From Terrimonas sp937888905 (GTDB taxonomy: Bacteria > Bacteroidota > Bacteroidia > Chitinophagales > Chitinophagaceae): DNA of 64,000 nucleotides. Numbering within the stretch: position 1 is the stretch's first letter; each line of letters begins with the position of its first letter. This document shows, piece after piece, positions 7,767 through 16,439 of the stretch. The position numbers were made by a program, and so were the translations under genes. The stretch lies in the NCBI GenBank assembly GCA_937888905.1, contig CALATA010000011.1:186001-250000 (forward strand), read 5' to 3'. The notes under the pieces are model-generated. The model was not told the DNA's origin and made no database searches. It saw only the letters and a list, made by a program, of their open reading frames with translations.

Positions 7767-8197
7767 TTAAAACCCTGTTGTATAATCAATCTTAAACGGG
7801 TATGAATCACCATAAGCCAGAGGAGCTGTTAATAAATAGAACTTTAACGCCGGCGTTAATTTTAAGCCTCATCTCGCGTTTCTATATCTCGCTTGGATGG
7901 CACTATTCGATCTGATGTACTTATGTTAGTACTAGGATGAGTATGAAAAAAACCATTTAAAGTAAGCCCTTTCCTTAGTCCTTCTACGTGGCCCGCTGAA
8001 AACGATTGAGTAAACGTATTCCCTCCGTAAGCGCCAAAGCTAATATGAGTTGTACCTCCCTCCCCGAAATAAGCACCCTTAATTTCCACACCCAGATAAT
8101 CAGACAGCCTTAGTGCGAATGTTTCTACACCTTTTTCGGTGGGCTGATCTTTCCGCATACGATGGTGGTTGGTTGGGAAGACATGATCAGCGATGGC
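7767..8197 (-). pseudogene. Truncated and frameshifted JAMM/JAB-like Rhs-tip peptidase
   Basis: The open frame 7862-8158 gives a domain with YFGEGG, GFFHTHPS and VPSKRDIETRDEA. The HTHP followed by SxxD resembles the zinc-binding JAMM motif of DUF4329/JAB-type tips. The frame stops at 7862. Single-base shifts in A-runs then restore clear coding text (KINAGV, then KFYLLTAPLAYGDSYPF, then DYTTGF) up to TAA 7767. Upstream, the frame is open only to 8197 (IADHVFPTNHH), and no Rhs core remains. This looks like the oldest and most eroded of the three cassettes. The peptidase assignment rests on motifs only. Confidence 0.55.
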
Positions 8198-8237
8198 TTA
8201 AATCGATGATCATATTGTTGGCTCAGCTACAAACCTC

Positions 8238-8339
8238 GGGGAAAAAGTCAAAATTAAAAAGTCAAAATTCAAAAAACGGGCGGATGGTCAATCGGTAAAT
8301 TCTTCATTCCTCTGCGCGAAAAAATCAAATTATATCAAA
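8238..8339. repeat. AT-rich repeat-word island
   Basis: Non-coding gap between the Rhs island and the SpoIIAA-like gene, built of the words AAAAGTCAAAATTAAAAAG, TCAAAATTCAAAAA and GGTCAATCGG. The same words recur in most larger gaps of this window. Confidence 0.5.
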
Positions 8340-8702
8340 TCAACCTCTCGCCCACTTAATCGCCTCCTGCACCTGGCCGGGACCAAAGCCCCGCAGTTCA
8401 GCAGGAATAGCCTCACGAAACATTTCCAGTAAGCGGTTGACACGCTCCGAATCAGTGACGATCGCGATGTGGCGCCACTTACCCATTTTTGCTAGTTTGG
8501 TCATCGCTGCCGGCCACCATTCACCGGCACTAAAACGACCCGGCATGGTATCCACCACCGCCAGACAGTTCAACGCTCCAGTCTGATCCAATTGCTTTTG
8601 CATCGCCGGCAATACCACCTGCTCGTATTCCTCACGGCTTACTTCATGCGTGGCAATTATGCCCAGCAGATCGGGCGGCAGATTGGATATCAGGGAAATC
8701 AT
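8340..8702 (-). CDS. SpoIIAA-like (STAS-fold) protein
   Basis: 120 residues, about the usual length of the SpoIIAA-like family (PF11964). Recognisable stretches are MISLISNLPPDLLGIIATHE, then EYEQVVLPAM, AGEWWPAAMTKLAKMGKWRH, IAIVTDSERV and the C-terminal ELRGFGPGQVQEAIKW. The family is a small STAS/CRAL-TRIO-like soluble fold of unclear role. It is a single gene between two repeat islands, and a 12-bp palindrome lies 16 bases upstream of its ATG. There is no partner gene nearby from which to infer a pathway. Confidence 0.75.
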   Translation of the reverse strand: MISLISNLPPDLLGIIATHEVSREEYEQVVLPAMQKQLDQTGALNCLAVVDTMPGRFSAGEWWPAAMTKLAKMGKWRHIAIVTDSERVNRLLEMFREAIPAELRGFGPGQVQEAIKWARG

Positions 8703-8717
8703 GGCAAGTATATTTAG

Positions 8718-8729
8718 AGTATATATACT
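8718..8729. promoter_or_regulatory. Palindrome upstream of the SpoIIAA-like gene (possible operator)
   Basis: AGTATATATACT is a perfect 12-bp palindrome, and AAGTATAT/ATATACTT also form inverted half-sites at 8706-8713 and 8723-8730. The position in the promoter region would suit a repressor site, but AT-rich palindromes arise easily by chance. Confidence 0.25.
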
Positions 8730-8739
8730 TCAAATTACC

Positions 8740-8904
8740 TGCCAAGTAAAAAAGTCAAAATTCAAAAGTAAAAAGTCAAAAAGCGTGAGTACAATCGTCA
8801 ATCGTGAGTAAGACAATAGGTGAATAGTGTGAGAAACAGCCCTTCACGACATATTACATTTTCACATGGCCCCGAAGGCAGGCACATTTCCACATTGGCC
8901 TGTT
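8740..8904. repeat. Mosaic intergenic repeat island
   Basis: Holds, in order, AAAAGTCAAAATTCAAAAGT words, a CAATCGTCAATCGTGAGTAA word, GGTGAATAGTGTGA, and an ATTTTCACATGG...GCACATTTCCACATTGG segment enclosing a small inverted repeat. All have relatives in other gaps (14.8, 36.5, 40.2 and 48.9 kb). No gene is seen. Confidence 0.5.
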
Positions 8905-10644
8905 TTAACGCCCTTTCTTCCTTTTCTGCTTTGTATAAATCGTTTTCGCCTGCTGCACAAGGCTCAGAAATGCCCTTTGCGACGGATCATTCACATCTGT
9001 ATTTTTTTCCGCATAACTTACCACTTCATCCCATTTCATGTTGCGCGTATACATCGATCCCCGCAATAGGGAACCAAACATCACCACACCCGCAGCAAAA
9101 CGATCTTCAGGCGCGGGAGAAGCCTCCCCGCAACAATCCGCCCATTCTTTCCTCACCGCCATTGCGCCACCCGACGGACGATAATCCAATATAAATTTTG
9201 CCAATCCTTCCATGCTGCCATGCTGCTCCACCGGCACTATCTCAAACACCGCCACCATCGAATGACCCGACCCGACCTCCCCTCCTTCTACTATCGAAAA
9301 CGTATCACATACCGCCGTCATCTTGTTATCAAACCCGATCAACCGGTATTCACGTACTTTCTTTTCGTTGAATTGCACACTCATGTACACATCATCCGCC
9401 ACCGCATATAAGGTCTGCGTAAATTCTGTCATCAACACTTTCTCCGCTTCCTGGAAGTTATCGAGATAAGCAAAGTTGCCATTTCCCTTCCGCGCCAGCA
9501 TCTGAATTTTTGAGTCTTTATAATTCCCCATTCCTACACCCAGACAAGTAAGATATATCCCCGATTCGCGATGCGAAGAGATCAGTTCGTCTAATTCCGT
9601 TTCTGTTTTTACCCCAACATTAAAATCTCCATCGGTCGCCAGTATTACGCGATTGTTTCCTTTCTCGATAAAGTGTGTTTTGGCTACCTGGTAAGCCAGT
9701 TGTATACCTGATTCGCCCGGTGTCGATCCACCCGGCACGAGTTCATCGATCACCTGGTTGATTTTGTCTTTTTCTCCTCCACTTGTTGTGGGCAACATGA
9801 TCCCTGTTGCCCCACCATATACAACTATCGATACAGAGTCTTTGTCCCGCAGGTTACTTACCAGCATCCGGAAAGCCGATTGCAGCAAAGGCAAACGATT
9901 CGGCATGTCCATCGAAGCAGATACGTCTATTAAAAACACGAGGTGGCTTGGCGGTAATGTATCCAGGTTCATACGCCGCGCCGACAGCCCCACATATAAC
10001 AACCGGTTTTGGTTGTTCCAGGGGCAGGGACCTATAGAAGGCCTAACGGCAAATAGCTCACCAGGTGGCGGGTCGGCATGACCGAGATTGAAGTAGTTGA
10101 GCATTTCCTCGATGCGCACCGCATCAGGAGGCACAATGGATCCGGTATGAATGAAACGACGGATGTTACTGTAAGAGGCTTTGTCTACGTTGGGAGAAAA
10201 CCCGGTGTTGGGATAGCGCGCGGCACTGATGAAGCGGTTTTCCAGAAGATTCTCATAGGTTTCCTGCCCGGCAAACCACCGCCGCTGCTCTTCTCTTCCC
10301 AATCCTTTGGTGATCGATGATAACTTATCCCGGCGGCGCGAACCGGCATTACTCGGCAACGCTTTTAAACGGATTGTATTGAAGATGGCCGCATTCAGCA
10401 GACACCGTACTTCGCCGAAGCCGGAAAGTTTTACAGAAAATGAATCACTGGTCTGATTGGAGATGATGCCGAACGTGCCGGTGCTGCCGGTGGTAAATGC
10501 ATAACCGGTGCGAAGCTGTAACAGCGTCACATTCCGCAGCGCATTCCCATTCTCATCTTTTACTTCTCCACGAATGTAATGCGACTGGCCATGAACTTTC
10601 GCAAACAGCAAAAGCAGCAGCAATATTTGGCAAGTAATTCTCAA
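8905..10644 (-). CDS. YfbK-like von Willebrand factor A domain protein with N-terminal carboxypeptidase-regulatory domain
   Basis: 579 residues. There is a signal peptide (MRITCQILLLLLLFAKVHGQ), a beta-sandwich of the CarboxypepD_reg type at about 22-95 (IRGEVKDENGNALRNVTLLQ), and the VWA-preceding domain (VDKASYSNIRRF, PPDAVRIEEMLNYF). The VWA domain (about 232-400) has an intact metal site, DVSAS at 240-244. A DUF3520-like C-terminal part follows (GFDNKM, AKFILDYRPSGG). Members are exported proteins thought to bind partners through the Mg-dependent site; no reaction is known. No MoxR or other VWA partner lies next to it. Confidence 0.85.
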   Translation of the reverse strand: MRITCQILLLLLLFAKVHGQSHYIRGEVKDENGNALRNVTLLQLRTGYAFTTGSTGTFGIISNQTSDSFSVKLSGFGEVRCLLNAAIFNTIRLKALPSNAGSRRRDKLSSITKGLGREEQRRWFAGQETYENLLENRFISAARYPNTGFSPNVDKASYSNIRRFIHTGSIVPPDAVRIEEMLNYFNLGHADPPPGELFAVRPSIGPCPWNNQNRLLYVGLSARRMNLDTLPPSHLVFLIDVSASMDMPNRLPLLQSAFRMLVSNLRDKDSVSIVVYGGATGIMLPTTSGGEKDKINQVIDELVPGGSTPGESGIQLAYQVAKTHFIEKGNNRVILATDGDFNVGVKTETELDELISSHRESGIYLTCLGVGMGNYKDSKIQMLARKGNGNFAYLDNFQEAEKVLMTEFTQTLYAVADDVYMSVQFNEKKVREYRLIGFDNKMTAVCDTFSIVEGGEVGSGHSMVAVFEIVPVEQHGSMEGLAKFILDYRPSGGAMAVRKEWADCCGEASPAPEDRFAAGVVMFGSLLRGSMYTRNMKWDEVVSYAEKNTDVNDPSQRAFLSLVQQAKTIYTKQKRKKGR

Positions 10645-10755
10645 CGAAACATACAGTTGGCTTGCGTGACAGTTCGGTAAATGGTGGCAACCGCTTCACT
10701 AACTTACCACTATATATTGAGAATTAAGAGACGCCAATGGATTTTAACAGTAAGC

Positions 10756-11292
10756 TCAACCCGCGAGTTGATAGATCTCTTTCAGGTTGCGCCCCAGTCC
10801 ATCGTAGTCCAGGCCATATCCTACCACAAATTTGTTGGGGATATCAAAGCCTACATAGTCGAGGGCAAGCGGGTAAGTAGTAGCTTCTGACTTGTGCAGC
10901 AGCGTGGCAATGCGCATGGAAGCAGGTTGCTGATGTTCCAGCTTTGGCAGGAAATCGTGCAAGGTTTTACCGGTGTCAACAATGTCTTCAACGATAATCA
11001 CATCTTTTCCAAATATATCATCGTCGAGACCGATAGAGGTGACCACATTGCCCGAAGACTTCATGCCTTTATAGGAAGCGAGTTTGATAAAACAGATCTC
11101 CGCATCGATGGTCAGTTGCTTGAAGAGGTCGGAGGCAAACATGAACGAACCATTCAGCACGGCAATGAAGAAAGGACGTTTACCGGCATAATCGCGGTTA
11201 ATGGAAGCGGCCAGTTCGCCAATGCGTTCCTGGATCGTTGCTTCAGAAAGGTAAATGTCAAATGATTTATCGTGTACCTTGATGGCCCCCAT
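10756..11292 (-). CDS. hpt: Hypoxanthine phosphoribosyltransferase
   Basis: 178 residues, normal length. The PRPP-binding loop VIIVEDIVDTGKTL is at about 94-107. The flexible-loop region (LASYKGMKSSGNV) and the C-terminal purine site (LDYVGFDIPNKFVVGYGLDY) are typical of bacterial Hpt. It converts hypoxanthine or guanine plus PRPP to IMP or GMP in purine salvage. It starts 5 bases after the stop of the LysM glucosaminidase, so it is probably the last gene of the leftward O-methyltransferase/glucosaminidase/hpt unit. Confidence 0.95.
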   Translation of the reverse strand: MGAIKVHDKSFDIYLSEATIQERIGELAASINRDYAGKRPFFIAVLNGSFMFASDLFKQLTIDAEICFIKLASYKGMKSSGNVVTSIGLDDDIFGKDVIIVEDIVDTGKTLHDFLPKLEHQQPASMRIATLLHKSEATTYPLALDYVGFDIPNKFVVGYGLDYDGLGRNLKEIYQLAG

Positions 11293-11297
11293 AGCAG

Positions 11298-12494
11298 TTA
11301 TTTATAGATTTTGAGTGTTTGTCCTGGTTTAAGCACGGCAACCAATTGATTCCATTCGGTAATGGATTCGGCCGGTACCTGGTATTTACGGGAAATGGAA
11401 TAGAGGGTTTCTTTCGGCTGCACTACATGAGTTACATAGGTGGCGGAAGCTTTCACCGGTGCTACCTGGGCGGCAGGCAATTGCTCGCCGGTTGTTGCAG
11501 CCAGTTTGGGCTTTGAAGGTGCTTTCTTTTTCAGGTAAAGCATTTCTCCGGCAGCGGGGTCCTGCTCTTCGGTAAGGTGATTATATTCGAGCAGGCTTTC
11601 GAGGCGGATGCCTTCTTCCTGCGCAATATCGTAGATCGTTTCGCCGGGCTGCACAAGATGAAAATCCGTAGCGCCTGTTTTGCGTTTGCGCTGCAGGAAA
11701 AGCAGTTGATCAAAAGCCACTTCTTCTTCTTCGGGCATATCGTCGTTGAATTCAAATAAACGCTTCAGCGGAATATTGTATTGCTGCGCAATGGCGAGGA
11801 AGGAAGTGCCTTTGCGGGCGAAGACAACTTTGGTATCGTTGATTCGGAATTCTCCGTCAGGATATGTTTTTTCCGAGGCAGGTGGTGCGATCATTTCTTC
11901 ACGTTGTACCGCGGCCACAACAGGCAGGTCATTGGCGGGCATCTCTCTTTTTGCCACCATGATATCACCAGCGGGTTTCTTACCAAGGGCGATCAGTGTA
12001 TAGTCCTGCAGGTTATAATCTTCGATCAGTTTGATGATGATCACCGGGTATTTGGGATTGGTGGCATAACCCGCCTTTTTCAGCCCGTATGCCCAGTTTT
12101 TATAATCTTCGGGATCGAGTGCAAACAGCGATGCATAACGCTGGTTGCCGCGCAGAAAATCGGAATGATCTTTATACGAATCTTCCGCTCTTACATATTT
12201 ACGGAAACATTCACCGCGCGCATCATCGTCGTGCGACACGGATTCACCTTTCCAGGTAGACTTGCACTTGATACCAAAATGGTTGTTGGATTTGTTGACG
12301 AGGACACTGGTGCCCGCCATAGTTTCGTGAATGCCCTGCGCCAGTTTGATAGACGCCGGCACACCCGTACGCTGCATTTCAGCGATGGCCAGTTCACGAT
12401 AAGTTTCGATATACGTTTGAATGATGTTCTTGTCCTGCGCCTGTAAAGCCGTTGAAGCAACGAGCAAACACAGGCAGATCAAAATACGGCGCAT
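11298..12494 (-). CDS. Secreted glucosaminidase-domain protein with three LysM repeats
   Basis: 398 residues from ATG 12494; an alternative ATG three codons upstream (12503) is less likely. The signal peptide is MRRILICLCLLVASTALQAQ. A mannosyl-glycoprotein endo-beta-N-acetylglucosaminidase-type domain (about 25-165) holds IKLAQGIHETMAGTS, with the expected glutamate, and NNHFGIKCK, then YASLFALDPEDYKNWAYGL. Three LysM modules follow (FLAIAQQYNIPLKRLFEFN, YDIAQEEGIRLESLLEYN, LYSISRKYQVPAESITEWN). It probably cleaves peptidoglycan glycan strands in the periplasm or at the surface, with LysM giving wall binding. It lies between the O-methyltransferase (18-base gap) and hpt (3-base spacing to its ATG). 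Confidence 0.9.
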   Translation of the reverse strand: MRRILICLCLLVASTALQAQDKNIIQTYIETYRELAIAEMQRTGVPASIKLAQGIHETMAGTSVLVNKSNNHFGIKCKSTWKGESVSHDDDARGECFRKYVRAEDSYKDHSDFLRGNQRYASLFALDPEDYKNWAYGLKKAGYATNPKYPVIIIKLIEDYNLQDYTLIALGKKPAGDIMVAKREMPANDLPVVAAVQREEMIAPPASEKTYPDGEFRINDTKVVFARKGTSFLAIAQQYNIPLKRLFEFNDDMPEEEEVAFDQLLFLQRKRKTGATDFHLVQPGETIYDIAQEEGIRLESLLEYNHLTEEQDPAAGEMLYLKKKAPSKPKLAATTGEQLPAAQVAPVKASATYVTHVVQPKETLYSISRKYQVPAESITEWNQLVAVLKPGQTLKIYK

Positions 12495-12512
12495 GGTTAT
12501 CATCGGTATTCG

Positions 12513-13151
12513 TTACAGTTTCCGGATCAGATACAGTCCGTCCCGGATAGTTAATGCTACTTTATCTATATCCGCGCGTGACCGGATATAGTCGTTAAAC
12601 GTTCGGATGGCCCTGGCACTTTTGCCGGAGGGCTCTTCTTTTAACGCTTCTCCGTGAAAAAAAATATTATCTGCTAAAATAAATCCGTTTTGCCGAACTG
12701 CCGGCAAAACGAGGTTAAAATATTCAACATAGCCGGTTTTATCTGCGTCGATAAAAACCAGGTCCCAGGTTTCGTTGAGGGTGGGAATGATCTCAGCTGC
12801 CGCTCCCTGGTGGCTTATGATCTTTGATCCGTAAAGCGAGCGGTCGAAAAAATGGCGCGCCAGTTGGGCGTCGGCCTCGCGTAATTCAATGGTATGCAAT
12901 ACACCATCGGGTACCAGACCTGAAGCCAGGCAAAGCGCGCTGTACCCGGTAAAGGTGCCAATCTCCAGGATGCGTCTCGGTTGTAAGAGATGGCTGATCA
13001 TCTGCAGCAGCTTACCCTGCACGTGGCCGCTGAGCATGTGCGGCTCGCGGTGATGCTGCGAAGTGAACACCGAAATTTCCTCCAGCAGTGCCTCTTCAGG
13101 ACTGCTGAGTGCCGCGGCGTATAATTCCACATCAGGGTGTACCAGCTCCAT
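12513..13151 (-). CDS. O-methyltransferase family 3 (caffeoyl-CoA OMT-like)
   Basis: 212 residues from ATG 13151 (MELVHPDVELYAAALS). An upstream in-frame ATG at 13178 is disfavoured because a TATCTTTG -7 element sits at 13157-13164, between the two. SAM-binding motifs are ILEIGTFTGYSALCLASGL, HTIELREADA and DLVFIDADKTGYVEYFNLV, with the metal-site aspartate of the class and ILADNIFFHG. It is a cytosolic, Mg-dependent O-methyltransferase with unknown substrate. The symporter ends about 53 bases upstream, and the glucosaminidase starts 18 bases downstream. Confidence 0.88.
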   Translation of the reverse strand: MELVHPDVELYAAALSSPEEALLEEISVFTSQHHREPHMLSGHVQGKLLQMISHLLQPRRILEIGTFTGYSALCLASGLVPDGVLHTIELREADAQLARHFFDRSLYGSKIISHQGAAAEIIPTLNETWDLVFIDADKTGYVEYFNLVLPAVRQNGFILADNIFFHGEALKEEPSGKSARAIRTFNDYIRSRADIDKVALTIRDGLYLIRKL

Positions 13152-13204
13152 AGGCACAAAGATACACCCTTTTTCCAAAGACGGTTTCTATAATCCGTTC
13201 AGCC

Positions 13205-14785
13205 TCAGGCCGGCACTACGGTTGCCTGGGGATCGCGGCCGGGCTTTTCGGAAAGCAGCAGCAGTCCCAGGAAGGTGAGCAGACCATTGATGATCAGCAG
13301 TTCGATACCGATCTGGTAACCACCGAAAATATCTTTGGCATATTTCGCCAGGAAATAAGAAAGCACCGGCGCCACCAGGCATACGATTGTGATCGAGAAA
13401 CTGTCGCGGATACGGCGTTTGGTCAGAATGCCAAGCGAGAACAGGCCCAGCAACGGTCCGTACGTATAACCCGCCAGGTCAAGAATGATATCGATAATAC
13501 TATTGTTATTGAGCCAATAGAAGACCAGGATACACAGCAGGAACACGATGGCAAACGAGAAGTGTACGGTCAACCTGACTTTCTTCTTGCCTTTCTCATC
13601 AAGATCATCCCGCTCTTTCAATCCGAGGATGTCGATACAGAAAGAAGACGTCAGTGCCGTCAGTGCGCCGTCTGCACTTGGGAACAATGCGGAGATCAGG
13701 GCAATGATAAAGATGATGGAAATCGCCGGCGGCAGGAAGTTCATCGCAATGGAAGGGAACATTTTATCGCCGATCACATTGAGTTGTTCGCCCGGAATCT
13801 TCGGATGATCGATCAGTAACTGTTTGCCTACCACCTGGCCGTTAACCAGCACATCCTGGTATTCGCCGCCTTTTGAAAGTGCAAACATATACAGCAAACC
13901 GCCCAGCATCAGGAAGAGGAACAATACGCCGGTCATTACCACTGCCATGGTCATTACGTTCTTCTGTGAGTCGCCCAGTTTTTTAACGCTGATGTTTTTC
14001 TGCATCATTTCCTGGTCAAGCCCCGTCATGGCGATCGTGATAAAAGCGCCTCCCAATATTTGTTTTAAGAAAAACCCTTTGCTGTTGACATCAAAATTGA
14101 AAATATTGAGGTAACCGCGGTCGTGCATCTGGCTGAGCGCTTCGCCGCCACTGATATTGAGATTGCTGAGAATGTAAATCACACAAACGATGAGCCCTGT
14201 CACCATCAACGTGGTTTGTAAGGTGTCGGTATAAACGATGGTGCGTACACCGCCTTCAAAAGTATACAGCAGGATCATCAGCAGGATGAAGGACGCCGTT
14301 ACCACAAACGGCACGCCCATGCGATCCAGGATGAACAACTGAAGAATATTAATTACCAGGTAAAGTCTGGCGGTGGCCCCCACAGTACGGCTGATGATGA
14401 AGAAAAGCGCGCCGGTCTTGTAAGCAATGTTGCCAAACCGCTGCTTCAGGTAATTATAAATGGAAGTCAGGTTGAGTTTGTAATAAAGAGGCAATAAAAC
14501 AAAGGCGATCACGGCGTAACCGATCAGGTAACCGATAGCTACCTGCATGTAGGCAAACCCTTTGAACCCTCCCCCGGCAATATCTCCCACACCGCCGGGT
14601 ACGCTCACGAAAGTTACACCGGACAAGGAAGTGCCGATCATGCCGAAGGCCACCAGCATCCAGTTGCTGTTTTTATTACCGATGAAGAACGTATCGTTAT
14701 TGGAATTGCGCGAAGTGATCCAGGCGACTACGAGCAGCAAAGCGAAGTAGCCGATAACGAAAGAAAACAGAAGGCCTGCAGACAT
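13205..14785 (-). CDS. Sodium:solute symporter family protein
   Basis: 526 residues with about 13 predicted membrane helices, the SSSF fold. N-terminal landmarks are FVIGYFALLLVVAWITSRNS, FGMIGTSLSGVTFVSVPG and GFKGFAYMQVAIGYLIGYAV; later come VFNFDV-type loops, ISALFPSADGALTALTS and LAGYTYGPLLGLF. It transports an unidentified organic solute with sodium across the inner membrane. Length and topology are normal. It is the first gene of the leftward run 14785-10756. Upstream lies a repeat island. Confidence 0.9.
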   Translation of the reverse strand: MSAGLLFSFVIGYFALLLVVAWITSRNSNNDTFFIGNKNSNWMLVAFGMIGTSLSGVTFVSVPGGVGDIAGGGFKGFAYMQVAIGYLIGYAVIAFVLLPLYYKLNLTSIYNYLKQRFGNIAYKTGALFFIISRTVGATARLYLVINILQLFILDRMGVPFVVTASFILLMILLYTFEGGVRTIVYTDTLQTTLMVTGLIVCVIYILSNLNISGGEALSQMHDRGYLNIFNFDVNSKGFFLKQILGGAFITIAMTGLDQEMMQKNISVKKLGDSQKNVMTMAVVMTGVLFLFLMLGGLLYMFALSKGGEYQDVLVNGQVVGKQLLIDHPKIPGEQLNVIGDKMFPSIAMNFLPPAISIIFIIALISALFPSADGALTALTSSFCIDILGLKERDDLDEKGKKKVRLTVHFSFAIVFLLCILVFYWLNNNSIIDIILDLAGYTYGPLLGLFSLGILTKRRIRDSFSITIVCLVAPVLSYFLAKYAKDIFGGYQIGIELLIINGLLTFLGLLLLSEKPGRDPQATVVPA

Positions 14786-15000
14786 GTGGTAAAAATTAAA
14801 AAGTCAAAATTCAAAAGTCAATCCCGAAGTATCGGGAGTGAATTGTCAATTGGCAATTGTGAATGAGTCAATAAGTGAATGGTCAATCGTCAATCGTGAA
14901 TATTTCCTGGTTCGTGTATACACGAACCATAGTCAAAACTTATAACCTATAACTTAACTTCCTCTCAATTGAATTTTTGAAGATAAATAAATTTGTATTC
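14786..15000. repeat. Mosaic intergenic repeat island with two palindromes
   Basis: The divergent gap between the symporter and the LOG gene holds AAAAGTCAAAATTCAAAAG words, the palindrome TCCCGAAGTATCGGGA (14822-14837), GTCAATTGGCAATTGTGAATG and GTCAATCGTCAATCGTGAAT words, and a perfect 22-bp palindrome (14908-14929). TAAATTTG at 14988-14995 fits a -7 element for the LOG gene, with a TTG only 16 bases upstream. Confidence 0.6.
14908..14929. repeat. 22-bp perfect palindrome, TGGTTCGTGTA family
   Basis: TGGTTCGTGTA followed directly by its reverse complement TACACGAACCA. A longer 28-bp copy is at 30129-30156, and a degenerate one is near 36579-36600. Confidence 0.75.
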
Positions 15001-15029
15001 CCTTTGCTGCAAATATATAATTGTCACCC

Positions 15030-15572
15030 ATGCTAATACGTTCTCTTGCAGTTTTTTGCGGTTCCAAAACCGGTAACAACCCCCTCTTTGGCGAAGCAAC
15101 CCGCACACTCGGGCAACTGATGGCTGAAAATGACATCGGACTGGTGTATGGCGGTGGCAGCGTGGGGCTGATGGGATTGATCGCAGATACCGTATTGCAA
15201 CACGGTGGAAAAGCGATCGGAGTTATCCCGCAGGTACTCGTTGATTGGGAGCGCGAACACAAGGGACTGACCGAATTATTTGTGGTAGACGACATGCACA
15301 GCCGCAAGAAAAAGATGTACGACCTCTGCGACGCCGCGCTGGTGCTCCCGGGCGGATTCGGCACGCTGGACGAGTTATTTGAAATGGTCACCTGGAATCA
15401 ATTGTCGATCCACGACCGGCAGCTATTTGTCCTCAACACCGACGGCTTTTATAACGATCTCCGCAAACATATCCATCGCATGGAACAGGAAGGCTTTTTA
15501 TACCAGGAAGCCGTTGACCGCCTCACCTTTTTGGAACAGCCGGAGGAACTGATTGAATACTACAAACCTTAG
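15030..15572 (+). CDS. LOG family protein (TIGR00730), nucleotide phosphoribohydrolase-like
   Basis: 180 residues from ATG 15030 (MLIRSLAVFCGSKTGNNPLF); an ATG three codons earlier is possible. It has a Rossmann-like fold with GGGSVGLMG (about 44-52) and the family signature PGGFGTLDE (about 107-115), the phosphoribohydrolase active-site motif. Relatives hydrolyse the N-glycosidic bond of (cytokinin) nucleoside 5'-monophosphates; the physiological role in Bacteroidota is uncertain. It is a single gene between two repeat islands. Confidence 0.92.
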   Translation: MLIRSLAVFCGSKTGNNPLFGEATRTLGQLMAENDIGLVYGGGSVGLMGLIADTVLQHGGKAIGVIPQVLVDWEREHKGLTELFVVDDMHSRKKKMYDLCDAALVLPGGFGTLDELFEMVTWNQLSIHDRQLFVLNTDGFYNDLRKHIHRMEQEGFLYQEAVDRLTFLEQPEELIEYYKP

Positions 15573-15790
15573 GAAAGTTAAAATTCAAAAGTAAAAAGTT
15601 AAAAAGAACGCGGATGGCGATGGGGAGTTCTTTGCTCATGTGTCCCGGTTCTTTTTCACGCAAAGCCGCAAAGTAATTAAGGCGCTAAGAATATTGACCG
15701 TTGACTGATTCTCAATTCTGTTCTGACTTTTGCCCTGGAACTTTGGAATTTTGACTTTTGAATTTTGAATTGTTGTTTGAGTATGGCAAA
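15573..15790. repeat. Mosaic intergenic repeat island with a solo CACGCAAAG repeat
   Basis: Contains AAAATTCAAAAGTAAAAAG words, a solo 34-base repeat at 15657-15690 (CACGCAAAGCCGCAAAG...GGCGCTAAG), and GAATTTTGACTTTTGAATT words. The solo repeat resembles the inverted repeats that flank the GxxExxY gene at 62449-62923. Confidence 0.55.
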
Positions 15791-15840
15791 CAAATTGCAT
15801 CCTTACTGGTAAGAACATTTTTTTACCAAACTTAATCAAC

Positions 15841-16362
15841 ATGAAACGCAGTATTATAGCCCTTTTAGGAGCCATCCTGTTTAGTCCTTTTGTTATTTCC
15901 GCTCAAAGCAACAGAATTGTACAGGACAGCAAGACGGCCAAAGCCGAATTCATCAAAGCTGACGCCAACATGGCTAAATTATTTACCTCGTCTTACGGGT
16001 ATGCCATTTTCCCCAATGTGGGTAAAGGTGGTGTAGTAGTAGGCGGTGCGGCAGGTGCCGGTGCCGTATACGAGCAGGGAAAATTAGTGGGAGGTGCAGA
16101 GCTCAAGCAGGTGAGCGTTGGCGCGCAAATCGGCGGGCAAGCCTACCGCGAAGTTGTTTTCTTTGAAAACAAAGCTGCACTCGACCGCTTCAAGGCCAAT
16201 AAAGTAGAATTCTCAGCCCAACTCGGTGCCATAGCCGCTACAGAAGGCGCATCTGCCAATGCACAATATACCGATGGCCTGATGGTCTTCACCCAAACCA
16301 AAGGCGGACTGATGGCCGAAGCAACTGTAGCCGGACAGAAATTTTCTTACAAAGCGAGGTAA
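15841..16362 (+). CDS. Lipid-binding SYLF domain protein (YSC84-like)
   Basis: 173 residues. A signal peptide (MKRSIIALLGAILFSPFVISA) is followed by one SYLF domain: AKLFTSSYGYAIFPNVGKGG, VVGGAAGAGAVYEQG, ADLKQVS-like VGAQIGGQAYREVVFF, and the closing LMVFTQTKGGLMAEATVAGQ. The domain binds phosphoinositides in eukaryotes; bacterial members are exported proteins of unknown role. It is monocistronic, with a strong terminator 78 bases after the stop. Confidence 0.9.
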   Translation: MKRSIIALLGAILFSPFVISAQSNRIVQDSKTAKAEFIKADANMAKLFTSSYGYAIFPNVGKGGVVVGGAAGAGAVYEQGKLVGGAELKQVSVGAQIGGQAYREVVFFENKAALDRFKANKVEFSAQLGAIAATEGASANAQYTDGLMVFTQTKGGLMAEATVAGQKFSYKAR

Positions 16363-16439
16363 GTAATAAGTTTTAAGTACTAAGTTATAGGTATAACAGC
16401 CGATTGACTTAGCCACGAAAACATTTGATCACACATATA

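Noticed and set aside
8159..8240. Possible small protein fragment (YDHRFKPSLIMSSQPTTIV) upstream of the JAMM-like tip
   Set aside because: The reading is only about 34 codons between stops and overlaps the tip's own upstream frame; there is not enough to call a gene.
14786..15000. CRISPR-like array from repeated words
   Set aside because: The words vary in spacing, order and orientation, and there are no cas genes and no unique regular spacers.
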